The notes under the pieces were generated by a model. It did not search any database and was not told the origin of the DNA. It saw only the letters and a program-made list of their open reading frames with translations. A stretch of DNA of 64,000 bases, from positions 1-64,000 of the forward strand of contig CAKZUQ010000020.1 of NCBI GenBank assembly GCA_937923325.1. Reading direction: 5' to 3'. This DNA comes from an uncultured Bacteriovoracaceae bacterium (lineage in GTDB: Bacteria; Bdellovibrionota; Bacteriovoracia; Bacteriovoracales; Bacteriovoracaceae). Shown here piece by piece: positions 48,161 through 56,805 of this stretch. Each line of letters starts with the position of its first letter. Within the stretch, counting starts at the first letter, position 1. The translations under genes and the position numbers were made by a program.

Positions 48161-50290
48161 ATGAAAAGTAAATTAGTAAAATTATTTGTCCTTATTGCGA
48201 TTGTCGCAATATTTTTTGTTGCAAAGAGTTACGGTTTAACCAACTACCTAACTCTGAATTATTTAAAATCTAACTTAAGTGATTTTCAGGCTTATGCTAG
48301 TGAAAACTTTCTTCTTACTGCTGCTATCTTCATGGGAGTTTACATACTCGCAGCAGCTTTATCTTTACCTGGAGCGACAATATTAACTCTCGCAGGTGGA
48401 GCTATATTTGGATTTGGGAAAGGATTATTACTTGTTTCTTTTGCAAGTACAATTGGTGCTACAGTTGCTTTTTTAATGGCAAGACTAGTTTTAAAGGATT
48501 ACGTTCAAAATAAATTTGGAGATAAACTTAAGAACTTTAATGATGGAGTTGAAAAGGATGGAGCTTTTTACTTACTAACGTTAAGGCTAATTCCTGTATT
48601 TCCATTTTTCCTTATTAATATGGTTATGGGATTAACTCCAATAAAGACAATTACATACTTTATAACTTCTCAAATTGGAATGCTTCCAGGAACAGCAGCA
48701 TATGTTTATGCAGGCTTGAGTATCGCTTCAATTGACTCTTTAAGTGGAATTGTTTCTCCTCAGATGATTGGTGCTTTTGCTGCTTTAGGATTAGTTCCTT
48801 TGATTTCGAAGTTTATTATTAATTATTTGAAGGCCAAGAAGGTTTATAAAGGTTTTAAAAAGCCAAAGTCATTCGATTATAATTTAATTGCAATCGGTGG
48901 TGGAGCAGCAGGACTTGTTACAACTTATATTGGTGCTGCGGTTAAAGCTAAAGTTGCATTGATTGAAAAAGATAAAATGGGTGGTGATTGTTTAAATACA
49001 GGTTGCGTACCTTCAAAAGCAATTATTAAATCTGCTTCAGTTGTTCATAATGTTAAAAAAGCTAGTGATTATGGATTAAAAAATATTGAAACTGAATTTG
49101 AGTTTAGTGAGGTAATGGATAGAGTTCAAAATGTTATTTCAAAAATCGAACCTCATGATAGTGTTGAGAGATATGAAGGTCTTGGTGTTGAATGTATTAA
49201 AGGTGATGCTAAAGTACTTTCTCCTTGGGAAGTTGAAGTTAATGGAAAAATTTTGACTACAAAGAATATAGTAATTGCTACCGGAGCTAGACCATTTGTT
49301 CCACCAATTAAGGGAATTGAGAGTAGTAAAATTTTAACAAGTGATAACCTTTGGAGTTTAAGGGAACTTCCTAAGAAGTTTGCAGTTCTAGGTGCAGGTC
49401 CAATCGGATTAGAGATGGCCCAGTCTTTTTCTAGATTAGGAAGTGAAGTTACTGTAATTGAAATGGGAAGTAGAATCATGACTAAAGAAGATGATGATAT
49501 TTCAGATGTTGTTTTAGATAGATTAACTAATGAAGGTGTTAAAATTCTTTTAAATACAAAAGCTAAAGAGTTTCAAGGGAAAAAACTAATTTGTGAAACT
49601 AAAGATGGTGATATTGAAGTTGAATTTGATGAAATTTTAGTTGCTGTAGGTAGAGCTGCAAGAACGAAAGGTTTTGGTTTAGAGGATATTGGTGTAAAGC
49701 TAAGACCTAATGGAACTATTATAACGGATGAGTTTTTAAGAACTAATTTTCCTAACATATTTGCTGCTGGAGATGTTGCGGGTAACTTTCAGTTAACTCA
49801 CACTGCTGCACATGAAGCTTGGTATGCATCTGTAAATGCCTTGTTTGGTAGATTTAAGAAGTTTAAGAGAGACTATAGTGTTATTCCTTGGGCTACTTAT
49901 ACTGCTCCAGAAGTTGCAACTGTTGGTCAGAATGAAAAAGCCCTAAAGGCTGCTGGAATTGAATATGAAGTTTATAAATATGAAATAGATGACTTAGATA
50001 GAGCAATTGCAGATAGTACTGATTATGGTTTTGTTAAAGTTATGTTAAAGCCAGGTACTGATAAGATTTTAGGAGCTACAATTGTTGGCTCTAATGCAAG
50101 TGATTTATTAATTGAATTTACTTCTGCAATGAAAAATAAATTTGGATTAAATGCAATCCTAGGAACGATTCACCCATACCCAACAATGAGTGAAGCGAAT
50201 AAATATCTAGCCGGAGTTTGGAAGCAGGCTAACAAACCAGAAAAATTATTAGGATATGTTGAAAAATATCATAAATGGGAGAGAAAATAA
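48161..50290 (+). CDS. VTT/DedA-like membrane domain fused to flavin disulfide reductase
   Basis: A 709-residue fusion. Residues 1-230 are a TVP38/TMEM64 (VTT, SNARE-associated) membrane domain with the signature FGKGLLLVSFASTIGATVAF. Residues 240-700 are a class I pyridine-nucleotide disulfide oxidoreductase of mercuric-reductase/lipoamide-dehydrogenase type: FAD motif IAIGGGAAGLV, redox pair Cys277-Cys282 in GGDCLNTGCVPSK, NAD motif VLGAGPIGLEMA and GATIVGSNASDLL. It lacks the HMA domain and C-terminal cysteine pair of MerA, so mercury is unlikely. The gene overlaps the DUF547 gene by one base. Confidence 0.86.
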   Translation: MKSKLVKLFVLIAIVAIFFVAKSYGLTNYLTLNYLKSNLSDFQAYASENFLLTAAIFMGVYILAAALSLPGATILTLAGGAIFGFGKGLLLVSFASTIGATVAFLMARLVLKDYVQNKFGDKLKNFNDGVEKDGAFYLLTLRLIPVFPFFLINMVMGLTPIKTITYFITSQIGMLPGTAAYVYAGLSIASIDSLSGIVSPQMIGAFAALGLVPLISKFIINYLKAKKVYKGFKKPKSFDYNLIAIGGGAAGLVTTYIGAAVKAKVALIEKDKMGGDCLNTGCVPSKAIIKSASVVHNVKKASDYGLKNIETEFEFSEVMDRVQNVISKIEPHDSVERYEGLGVECIKGDAKVLSPWEVEVNGKILTTKNIVIATGARPFVPPIKGIESSKILTSDNLWSLRELPKKFAVLGAGPIGLEMAQSFSRLGSEVTVIEMGSRIMTKEDDDISDVVLDRLTNEGVKILLNTKAKEFQGKKLICETKDGDIEVEFDEILVAVGRAARTKGFGLEDIGVKLRPNGTIITDEFLRTNFPNIFAAGDVAGNFQLTHTAAHEAWYASVNALFGRFKKFKRDYSVIPWATYTAPEVATVGQNEKALKAAGIEYEVYKYEIDDLDRAIADSTDYGFVKVMLKPGTDKILGATIVGSNASDLLIEFTSAMKNKFGLNAILGTIHPYPTMSEANKYLAGVWKQANKPEKLLGYVEKYHKWERK

Positions 50291-51030
50291 TGAAATTAGT
50301 TTTAAGTTTAATATTAAGTTTTAGTGCTTTAGCCTTTGATCATGGTCATAAAGCTTTTGATGAAATTCTACAAAAAAGAGTTATCTTTAAAGGAAACCAG
50401 TCATCTGTGGATTATAAAGGGATTAAAGAAGAAGATTCTAAAAAGTTATCTATATACTTAAAAAGTTTAAGCTCTGTATCTAAAAAGGAGTACAGATCTT
50501 TTTCTAAGGATGAAAGACTTGCATTCTTAATAAATGCTTATAATGCTTTTACAATAGACAAAATAGTAAAGAATTACCCTGTTAAATCAATTAAGGATCT
50601 AAGTACTTCTGTATTTGGTGTTCCAGTTCCAGGTAAGTCTGTTTGGGATGAAAAGTTTTTTAAATTTTTAGGAAAGAAAAGAAGTCTAAATGATATAGAA
50701 CATGGAATGATAAGAAAATCTTTTAAAGAGCCTAGGATCCACTTTGCTGTAAACTGTGCCTCTATAGGTTGTCCTTCTTTAGCGAATAATGCTTTTGTTG
50801 CAAGTTCTTTAGATGCACAATTAGAAAAAGCTGCTTTAAACTTTTTAAATAATAAAATGAAAAATAAAGTTAAAGGTAAAACTATCTACCATAGTAAGAT
50901 CTTTACATGGTATGGTGGAGATTTTGAAGTGATTGGTGGTTTTAAAAAATACATCAAAACAAAGCTTGGACTTTCTGGAAAGTTTGACTTTGAAGACCTA
51001 GATTACGATTGGAACTTAAATAAATTATAA
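50290..51030 (+). CDS. DUF547 exported protein
   Basis: The protein from ATG 50290 has 246 residues, with a signal peptide ending LAFD. It matches DUF547: LAFLINAYNAFTI, IKDLSTSVFG, DIEHGMIRK, and RIHFAVNCASIGCPSL. The conserved cysteines and His may form an active site; a transferase- or protease-like role has been suggested for the family but is not established. DUF547 genes are often beside VTT/flavoreductase genes, which supports a joint function. It overlaps yidD by six bases (convergent). Confidence 0.85.
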   Translation: MKLVLSLILSFSALAFDHGHKAFDEILQKRVIFKGNQSSVDYKGIKEEDSKKLSIYLKSLSSVSKKEYRSFSKDERLAFLINAYNAFTIDKIVKNYPVKSIKDLSTSVFGVPVPGKSVWDEKFFKFLGKKRSLNDIEHGMIRKSFKEPRIHFAVNCASIGCPSLANNAFVASSLDAQLEKAALNFLNNKMKNKVKGKTIYHSKIFTWYGGDFEVIGGFKKYIKTKLGLSGKFDFEDLDYDWNLNKL

Positions 51031-51246
51031 CACAGAATCATTGCCACCCTTATTCCAAGGGTGGCATCTTATAATTCTAAAAATTATCTTAGGCACAGCT
51101 TTATAAATAGGTAGTTTATCTATTGCTTCCATTGCATAAGCTGAGCACGTTGGATTGAATCTACAGTTTTGACCAATTAGTGGAGATATAAAATATCTAT
51201 ACAATCGAATTGGTAATTTTAGAATTTTCTTATACATCTTATACAC
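51025..51246 (-). CDS. yidD: Membrane protein insertion efficiency factor YidD
   Basis: A 73-residue protein with the YidD pattern LIRLYRYFISPLI-like start, CRFNPTCSAYA and RCHPWNKGG. It assists YidC-mediated membrane insertion. In most bacteria it lies in the rpmH-rnpA-yidC cluster; here it is isolated. Several ATG codons begin the gene; the first (51246) and the second (51237, MYKKILKLP) are both possible. Confidence 0.88.
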   Translation of the reverse strand: MYKMYKKILKLPIRLYRYFISPLIGQNCRFNPTCSAYAMEAIDKLPIYKAVPKIIFRIIRCHPWNKGGNDSVL

Positions 51247-51312
51247 ATACCTATAAATAAGGGATTTTTTAGCCTATATTGAAAGCTTAGACCTTTAACA
51301 CCTTATAAATAT

Positions 51313-51332
51313 ATGTTAAGTATGTCTAACAT
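51313..51332. promoter_or_regulatory. Inverted repeat before folE2
   Basis: ATGTTA (51313-51318) and TAACAT (51327-51332) are inverted with an eight-base spacer just upstream of the ribosome site. The half-sites resemble those of Zur boxes (ATGTTA/TAACAT) but the spacing is longer than the published gammaproteobacterial motif. FolE2 genes are Zur-regulated in some bacteria. Confidence 0.35.
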
Positions 51333-51347
51333 TAGAAGGAAAATACA

Positions 51348-52325
51348 ATGATAGAACAAAATTACAGCAACGCAGCATCTCTTAAAAATAAAGTCGTAAC
51401 AGATATAATTGCTTGTGACTTAAAAGATAAAAATGGTCTAAATGACTTTCAAAAACTTCCTACTGAAGATTTAATTGCTATACCAAGAGTAGGGATTAAT
51501 AACTTTCATTTGCCTGTTTTATTAAAAAATAAATTTAATGAAGTTAGGTCTCATGATTGTACTGCATCTATGTATGTAAATTTAAATGCTAATAAAAATG
51601 GCGTTAGTATGAGTAGGCTTTGTACTATTTTGCAACAAGAGTCTGAAAAAGAGTCTATGGGTGTCGAGCTATTTCAAAGTATAATGGATAGATATAAAGC
51701 TGAGCTAAAAGATGAAGGCGATGACGATATCGTTGAAAATGCTCATTTAAAGTTAAGTTTTAATTTTCCAGTAAAACAAAAGTCTTTAAAAAGTGATAAC
51801 TGGGGATGGCAATACTATCCTTGTGACTTAACAGGAAAGTACTCTAAAGAAAGAGGATTTGAATATTTTATCTCTATTGACTACAAGTACTCTTCAACTT
51901 GTCCATGCTCTTTGTCTATGGCCAAGCAATATGAAAGAGATTTTGCAGCAGGCCTAACTACTGAAGGATCTGGAATTGGAGTACCTCACTCTCAAAGATC
52001 TGTAATGAAGTGCAAGGTTCAAGTTGATCCAAGCAAGTCATTTTATATTGAAGATCTTATCGATCTTTTAAGAACAGCTATTCCCACTGAAACTCAAAGC
52101 CTTGTAAAAAGAGTTGACGAACAAGCTTTTGCTATTTTAAATGGAGCTCACCCAATGTTTGTTGAGCATGCTTCAAAGAGTACATATAAAGTTTTAAATT
52201 CAGACGAAAGAATCCTAGATTGGATTGTTCAACTTGAGCACCTGGAGTCATTACATAGCCACAATGCAGCAGCTGTGATTTTTAAAGGTGTGCCAAATGG
52301 TTTAAGGGACGATACAATTTTCTAA
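51348..52325 (+). CDS. folE2: GTP cyclohydrolase IB (FolE2)
   Basis: A 325-residue protein, slightly longer than the usual 260-300. Family segments include CTASMYVNL, the metal/active-site region TCPCSLSMAKQY (CPCS 185-188), GVPHSQRS and AILNGAHPMFVEHA. FolE2 makes dihydroneopterin triphosphate for folate or queuosine and works with metals other than zinc, so it can replace FolE in zinc limitation. ATG follows AGAAGGAAA. It overlaps the DUF2797 gene by one base. Confidence 0.9.
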   Translation: MIEQNYSNAASLKNKVVTDIIACDLKDKNGLNDFQKLPTEDLIAIPRVGINNFHLPVLLKNKFNEVRSHDCTASMYVNLNANKNGVSMSRLCTILQQESEKESMGVELFQSIMDRYKAELKDEGDDDIVENAHLKLSFNFPVKQKSLKSDNWGWQYYPCDLTGKYSKERGFEYFISIDYKYSSTCPCSLSMAKQYERDFAAGLTTEGSGIGVPHSQRSVMKCKVQVDPSKSFYIEDLIDLLRTAIPTETQSLVKRVDEQAFAILNGAHPMFVEHASKSTYKVLNSDERILDWIVQLEHLESLHSHNAAAVIFKGVPNGLRDDTIF

Positions 52326-53125
52326 TGAATATAACGGGAAATGTCTTAAAATTAAAAACAGAGCACAAAGATACAGTTCAGTACCATATGCCTTTAGGGG
52401 AGGAGTTAGTTCATCTAAACCCCCTCATCGGTAGTAATTTAGAATTACAATTTACTGGTACAATAAACTGTATAGCCACAAATAAGAAAATTAAAAAATC
52501 ATATGGTCAGGGTTTTAGCTTTGAGTCTTTTTTAACTTTACCTCAATGTGATACTTGTATATTTAAGCCTGAGCTATGTCACTTTAAAGAAGGAACTTGT
52601 CGTGATGAAGAATGGGGTCTTAAACACTGCTTTAAACCACATGTAATATACTTGGCCAATTCATCATCATTAAAGATTGGTATAACAAGACAAACTCAAG
52701 TCCCAACAAGATGGATGGATCAAGGTGCGAGCTTTGCTTTACCTTTATGCGAGGTAAAGGATAGGAAGACAGCAGGTCTAATTGAGATTCAAATTGCAAA
52801 AGAAATGTCTGATAAAACAAATTGGAGAAAAATGCTTAAAAACGATATCGACAATATCGATCTTGATGAAGTAAAATCTGAGGTCTTAACTCGATTCTCT
52901 GAGCTCTTATCAAAATATGATGTAAAAGTTTTAAACGACAACATATATAGCTTTAATTATCCAGTACTTGATTATCCCGATAAAGTTAAGTCTTACAATT
53001 TAGATAAGAATCCACTGATTAGTGATAAGTTAGTAGGTATTAAGGGACAGTATTTGATCTTTGAGGGTGGAGTTATTAATATAAGAAAGTATCAAGGATA
53101 TGAACTTAACTTAAAGACTCTATAG
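52325..53125 (+). CDS. DUF2797 protein
   Basis: A 266-residue protein matching DUF2797: a cysteine cluster CDTCIFKPELCHFKEGTC-like with CFKPHVIYLANSSSLKIGIT and PTRWMDQGASFALP. The cysteines at about residues 78-105 probably bind a metal or FeS cluster. Function unknown. It overlaps the folE2 stop by one base (TAATG), and the next gene starts immediately after its stop, so folE2, this gene and the following one look like one transcript. Confidence 0.85.
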   Translation: MNITGNVLKLKTEHKDTVQYHMPLGEELVHLNPLIGSNLELQFTGTINCIATNKKIKKSYGQGFSFESFLTLPQCDTCIFKPELCHFKEGTCRDEEWGLKHCFKPHVIYLANSSSLKIGITRQTQVPTRWMDQGASFALPLCEVKDRKTAGLIEIQIAKEMSDKTNWRKMLKNDIDNIDLDEVKSEVLTRFSELLSKYDVKVLNDNIYSFNYPVLDYPDKVKSYNLDKNPLISDKLVGIKGQYLIFEGGVINIRKYQGYELNLKTL

Positions 53126-53665
53126 ATGAACTCTTATTTAATTATTTTTGCAATTTTTCTAATTTTACTATTAATCGTCTTAATTGGCTTTCTTTGTTTA
53201 TTAGGTTTCAAATTTATAAAGCATCAAAATCTAATTGAACAACAAGCTGTTGTAAACTCTGAAAATAAATCAATTAATAATGAAGTAAAACTAAATCCTT
53301 TTTGTGTTGATCATGAAGAAGAATTTGCTGTCGGAAACTGTAGTATCGATGGACAAGCTTATTGTGAAATTTGTCTTACTCGAATTGATGATATGAAGTT
53401 TGCTAAAAAAAATAGTGATGAATATTTAAATTACAAATGGACTTCACTTACAATGTTTAAAAAACAGTCTGAGCAAAATGACTTCGATGATAGAATAAAA
53501 AAAGCCAAAGCAGAACTTTGGAATAAAAATAATAAACCTCTTATTGTTAGGGGACATTTTAAAATCAACGTTGAAGACGATTCTATCGAATCCTTCACAA
53601 CTCTAATGTGTAGAGAGGAAGATGAAATCTTTATGCGAAAAGAACTAAATTTTATTAACTTATAG
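53126..53665 (+). CDS. Membrane-anchored protein with B-box-like zinc motif
   Basis: A 179-residue protein with a strong N-terminal membrane segment (about residues 4-30) and a short zinc-ribbon-like motif: Cys60, His63, Cys72, Asp75, Cys80, Cys83 in the segments FCVDHEE and NCSIDGQAYCEICL. This C-H-C-D-C-C order resembles eukaryotic B-boxes and the short B-box-like zinc domains of some bacterial membrane proteins. The rest is charged. It starts directly after the previous stop. Function unknown. Confidence 0.65.
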   Translation: MNSYLIIFAIFLILLLIVLIGFLCLLGFKFIKHQNLIEQQAVVNSENKSINNEVKLNPFCVDHEEEFAVGNCSIDGQAYCEICLTRIDDMKFAKKNSDEYLNYKWTSLTMFKKQSEQNDFDDRIKKAKAELWNKNNKPLIVRGHFKINVEDDSIESFTTLMCREEDEIFMRKELNFINL

Positions 53666-53675
53666 GAGCTCATAA

Positions 53676-55133
53676 GTGGGACTAGTTGTTTACAATACTT
53701 TATCAAATACTAAAGAAAAATTCGTTCCTCTAGAGGAAGGGAAAGTTAAACTTTATCTTTGTGGTCCTACTGTTTATGGATTATTACACATTGGTAACTT
53801 TAGAGGTCCCATTACCTTCAATTTGATGAGAAACTGGATGGAGTTTAACGGTCTTGATGTTACTTTCGTTTATAATTATACAGATGTAGATGATAAGATT
53901 ATCACAAAGGCAATCGAAGAAGGTGTAGAAGCTTCAGTCATATCAGAAAAGTATATATCTGAATTTGAAAAAGATTTTAAAAGACTAGGACTTAAACCTC
54001 ACGATCACAATCCAAGAGTTACAGAGTTTATGGATAACATAGTTACTTTTGTTGAAGATCTTATCAAAAAAGAAATGGCCTATGTTGTGGATGGAGAAGT
54101 TTTTTATGAAATTAATAAGTTTAAAGAATATGGAAAGCTATCTAAAAATAAATTAGAAGATTTAAATGCAGGCCAAAGAGTTGAAATAGATAAAAGAAAA
54201 AGAAATCCTCTTGACTTCGTACTTTGGAAGCCAGCTAAAGAGGGAGAACCTAGTTGGGATTCTCCTTGGGGTAAAGGTAGACCAGGTTGGCATATTGAAT
54301 GTAGTGCAATGATTAAGTCTATATTGGGAGAAAGTATTGATATTCACGGTGGTGGAATTGATCTTATTTTCCCTCATCATGAATGTGAAATTGCTCAAGG
54401 AGAAGGATGCTCTTCGAAAAATTACTCAAAGTATTGGATGCATAATAATTTTATTAATATGAATAACGAAAAAATGAGTAAGTCTTTAGGTAATATTATT
54501 ACTGGTAGAGCATTTATGGATAAGTATCATCCTGAGATTTTAAAATATATGTTTTTAAATGCTCACTATAGATCAGTATTAAGTGTTAGTGACGATAAAA
54601 TTTCTCAAACGATTAGTGCTTTAAACCGTATTTATTCTGCTCTTAAGTTGGCCAATGATACAGTTGCTGCTGTAGGAGATGAGGAAGTTAAGGATAGCGG
54701 TTTTGATAAAAAGCTTGAAGCTTTTGATTCTAAAATTAAAAGAGCTTTAAATGATGACTTCAATACTTCTGAGTTTATAGCTAATATTTTTGAAGCTGTT
54801 AGAGCTTTTAATGCTCTTGGCTTTAATAATAAGAAAAAGAAAAATCCAACTCATAAAGGAGCTAGTCTCTCTTTTATTAATTGGATGAATAAGTACTCTG
54901 GAATCAGTGCTTTATTTAAAGAGGATCCAAGCTTGATGCTTGAATCTATGGATGAAGTTTTAATTAATTTAAAAAAGATAGATAGAGTAAAAGTAGAGGA
55001 CTTACTATCTAAAAGAAATGAAGCTAGAGATAATAAAGAATGGGATAAAGCCGATAAGTACAGAGATGAGCTAGATTCTATAGGGGTTGAAATTCAAGAC
55101 GGTTTGGGTAAGGGCTGGAGAATGAAAGTTTAA
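53676..55133 (+). CDS. cysS: Cysteinyl-tRNA synthetase
   Basis: A 485-residue class I aminoacyl-tRNA synthetase. The HIGH motif appears as HIGN in LHIGNFRGP, the zinc ligands as Cys in LCGPTVYG, WHIECSAM and HHECEIAQ, and KMSKS as EKMSKSLGN. GTG start 53676 follows AGGAG. It charges tRNA-Cys. It lies ten bases after the B-box-like gene and is probably expressed with it. It overlaps the convergent pyroglutamyl-peptidase-like gene by four bases. Confidence 0.95.
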   Translation: MGLVVYNTLSNTKEKFVPLEEGKVKLYLCGPTVYGLLHIGNFRGPITFNLMRNWMEFNGLDVTFVYNYTDVDDKIITKAIEEGVEASVISEKYISEFEKDFKRLGLKPHDHNPRVTEFMDNIVTFVEDLIKKEMAYVVDGEVFYEINKFKEYGKLSKNKLEDLNAGQRVEIDKRKRNPLDFVLWKPAKEGEPSWDSPWGKGRPGWHIECSAMIKSILGESIDIHGGGIDLIFPHHECEIAQGEGCSSKNYSKYWMHNNFINMNNEKMSKSLGNIITGRAFMDKYHPEILKYMFLNAHYRSVLSVSDDKISQTISALNRIYSALKLANDTVAAVGDEEVKDSGFDKKLEAFDSKIKRALNDDFNTSEFIANIFEAVRAFNALGFNNKKKKNPTHKGASLSFINWMNKYSGISALFKEDPSLMLESMDEVLINLKKIDRVKVEDLLSKRNEARDNKEWDKADKYRDELDSIGVEIQDGLGKGWRMKV

Positions 55134-55936
55134 AGATTTTTGATTAACTCTTCTAAAGTTAAGTTTAATGCATTTTTAAGTTGTGGAAGTCTATTACTTC
55201 CACCAATGTGTGTGTGTGCACCAAACTTCATGGATTCAGAGTTAAGGGCTTGATACCAAGAGATGTGATATCCAAGATATTCACACAGAAATTTCCCCGT
55301 TCCGTTGTCATCATAGTAACTATTTATATCTTTCATTTCAGTTTGAAGCCTATCTAAGACTGTTGCAACAGGAAACACTGATATTCTTGCTGCATCCTTT
55401 GCAAAATCTTTTTGAGGTGGTCTTTTAGAAGGTCTCATGGGGTATTTATAATCATTTTTCCATTTGAAAAGATTTCTGTTCATCATTTCAATTTCCCACT
55501 TGTTATCGTTTCCAGATCTTCCAAAAGATAAAATAGCAACTGGATTGTGAGCTGGAATAATTCTCCAAAAGTCATTTGAAGTGCTTTGGTAGTCAACTTG
55601 AAAGTCTCCTGCTCCTATTCCAAGGTCTTCAGGAAATTCAGGAAAGTAGCTGTAGATATTGTACCCCAATCCTCTCCAGTTTTCTCCAATCCAAACTTTT
55701 GAATTTTGATTTTTGTTGTTACTGAAGTCTCGAAGCATCTCGTTAGTTGGAGGCCAGTAACCAATGAGAACAATATTTGGTAATCCATTTTCGATTGTTG
55801 ATATATTAGATTTAAACATCAGAGTTTCTGATATAGAAGGGAACCTATCCAAATTTAAGTGTGGTGGGATAGATTCCTTGTTTAGTTGAGCATAAGCTAA
55901 ACTGGTAATACAAAAATAGATTAACAGTTTAAACAT
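55130..55936 (-). CDS. Exported pyroglutamyl-peptidase-I-like protein
   Basis: A 268-residue protein with signal peptide (MFKLLIYFCITSLAYAQ). The body shows C15-type features: a first strand IVLIGYWPPTNE, LSFGRSG with a possible catalytic Glu148 after it, Cys218 in GTGKFLCEYLGYH and His241/His243 in GAHTHIGG. That gives the Glu-Cys-His set of pyroglutamyl peptidase I, but the enzyme is normally cytoplasmic; this one is exported. It could remove N-terminal pyroglutamate from extracellular peptides, or do something else with the fold. Confidence 0.65.
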   Translation of the reverse strand: MFKLLIYFCITSLAYAQLNKESIPPHLNLDRFPSISETLMFKSNISTIENGLPNIVLIGYWPPTNEMLRDFSNNKNQNSKVWIGENWRGLGYNIYSYFPEFPEDLGIGAGDFQVDYQSTSNDFWRIIPAHNPVAILSFGRSGNDNKWEIEMMNRNLFKWKNDYKYPMRPSKRPPQKDFAKDAARISVFPVATVLDRLQTEMKDINSYYDDNGTGKFLCEYLGYHISWYQALNSESMKFGAHTHIGGSNRLPQLKNALNLTLEELIKNL

Positions 55937-55937
55937 A

Positions 55938-56363
55938 TTATAAAGATATAGTTGTTCCTAATGATTTTGATTTTCTACCATTAAAACTCATGAATTCATC
56001 TCTTTCTGATTCTTCCTTGCAAGTAATGCACATTGTGCTTGTTGGTCTTGCCTTAAGTCTTGTAAATGATATATCACCATCACATTCTTCACACATTCCG
56101 TAATCTTCTTCTTCTATGTGGTCTAGTGATTTTTTAAGCTTTTTTAGGTACATACCTTCTCTAGCTGAAAATCTAAGTTCTGTTCTTCTCATGAGTTCTT
56201 CATTTGCTGAATCTACTTCATCACCAGTTGTTGCGTTTACTTCTAGTGGAATTGACTGAACTGCTAATTTTGTTTGAACTCTTTCCATTTCGGCAATTAG
56301 CTTTTCTTTTAATTGTTTTAATTCGGATTTCTTTAAATGCTTATTCATTCTTGAATTTGCCAT
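55938..56363 (-). CDS. DksA/TraR-type C4 zinc-finger protein
   Basis: The protein from ATG 56363, preceded by AAGGAGAGAG, has 141 residues; an upstream extension to 56420 is not supported. A helical coiled-coil region (LKQLKEKLIAEMERVQ) leads to a C4 zinc finger with Cys91, Cys94, Cys112 and Cys115 (CEEC, CITC). DksA-type proteins bind in the secondary channel of RNA polymerase and mediate the stringent response; the coiled-coil tip DxxDxA signature is changed here, so the precise role is uncertain. Directly before the exported C15-like gene, one base apart. Confidence 0.85.
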   Translation of the reverse strand: MANSRMNKHLKKSELKQLKEKLIAEMERVQTKLAVQSIPLEVNATTGDEVDSANEELMRRTELRFSAREGMYLKKLKKSLDHIEEEDYGMCEECDGDISFTRLKARPTSTMCITCKEESERDEFMSFNGRKSKSLGTTISL

Positions 56364-56509
56364 AACTCTCTCCTTGTCATCTTCTCTCAAAAAATGTGTA
56401 TTAGAATTAAAGCAATGCATTCTTTGTTTGCCAATGGAATGTAAGACTATATTAGTTCTGTCATCCTATTATTGTCCAAAAAGGCTTCTAAACTTAATAT
56501 ATGTTAATC

Positions 56510-56659
56510 TTACATCAACTTTTTTGAAAGGATTTCTGTCAAAATACCTTGTTTATCAATAGATAAACTACTCTTATCTATTAATTTTTCTAATTTTTTA
56601 ATCTCTTCTTCGATACTAGATATTTCTTTTAAAAGCTTAATTCCGTTTAATACAATCAT
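56510..56659 (-). CDS. 49-residue helical protein
   Basis: On the minus strand an ATG at 56659 follows CAGGAGAACAAAC, one of the best ribosome sites here, and runs for 49 codons to a TAA at 56510. The product (MIVLNGIKLLKEISSIEEEI, then KKLEKLIDKS and a short tail) is a predicted amphipathic helix or coiled coil. It lies in what otherwise looks like an empty 440-base gap (56364-56805). No family recognised. It may be a small regulatory or antitoxin-like protein. Confidence 0.5.
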   Translation of the reverse strand: MIVLNGIKLLKEISSIEEEIKKLEKLIDKSSLSIDKQGILTEILSKKLM

Positions 56660-56773
56660 GTTTGTTCTCCTGAGTTTAAGGATACTTTATTTTGTTTGGT
56701 GTTGCAAACAGAAGTTCTTGTTGGTAAACTTTGTTTGCACATTCCCAAATTGTGTATTAACAAATCTAAGTAG

Positions 56774-56802
56774 AAACATGGAAGCTAATCACTTCCATGT
56801 TT
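56774..56802 (-). terminator. Terminator after the TauE/SafE gene
   Basis: AAACATGGAAG (56774-56784) and CTTCCATGTTT (56792-56802) form an 11-base-pair stem a few bases after the minus-strand stop. Confidence 0.6.
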
Positions 56803-56805
56803 TTA

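Noticed and set aside
48161..50290. Mercuric reductase call
   Set aside because: The reductase lacks the HMA domain and the C-terminal cysteine pair of MerA and is fused to a VTT domain; mercury detoxification is not supported.
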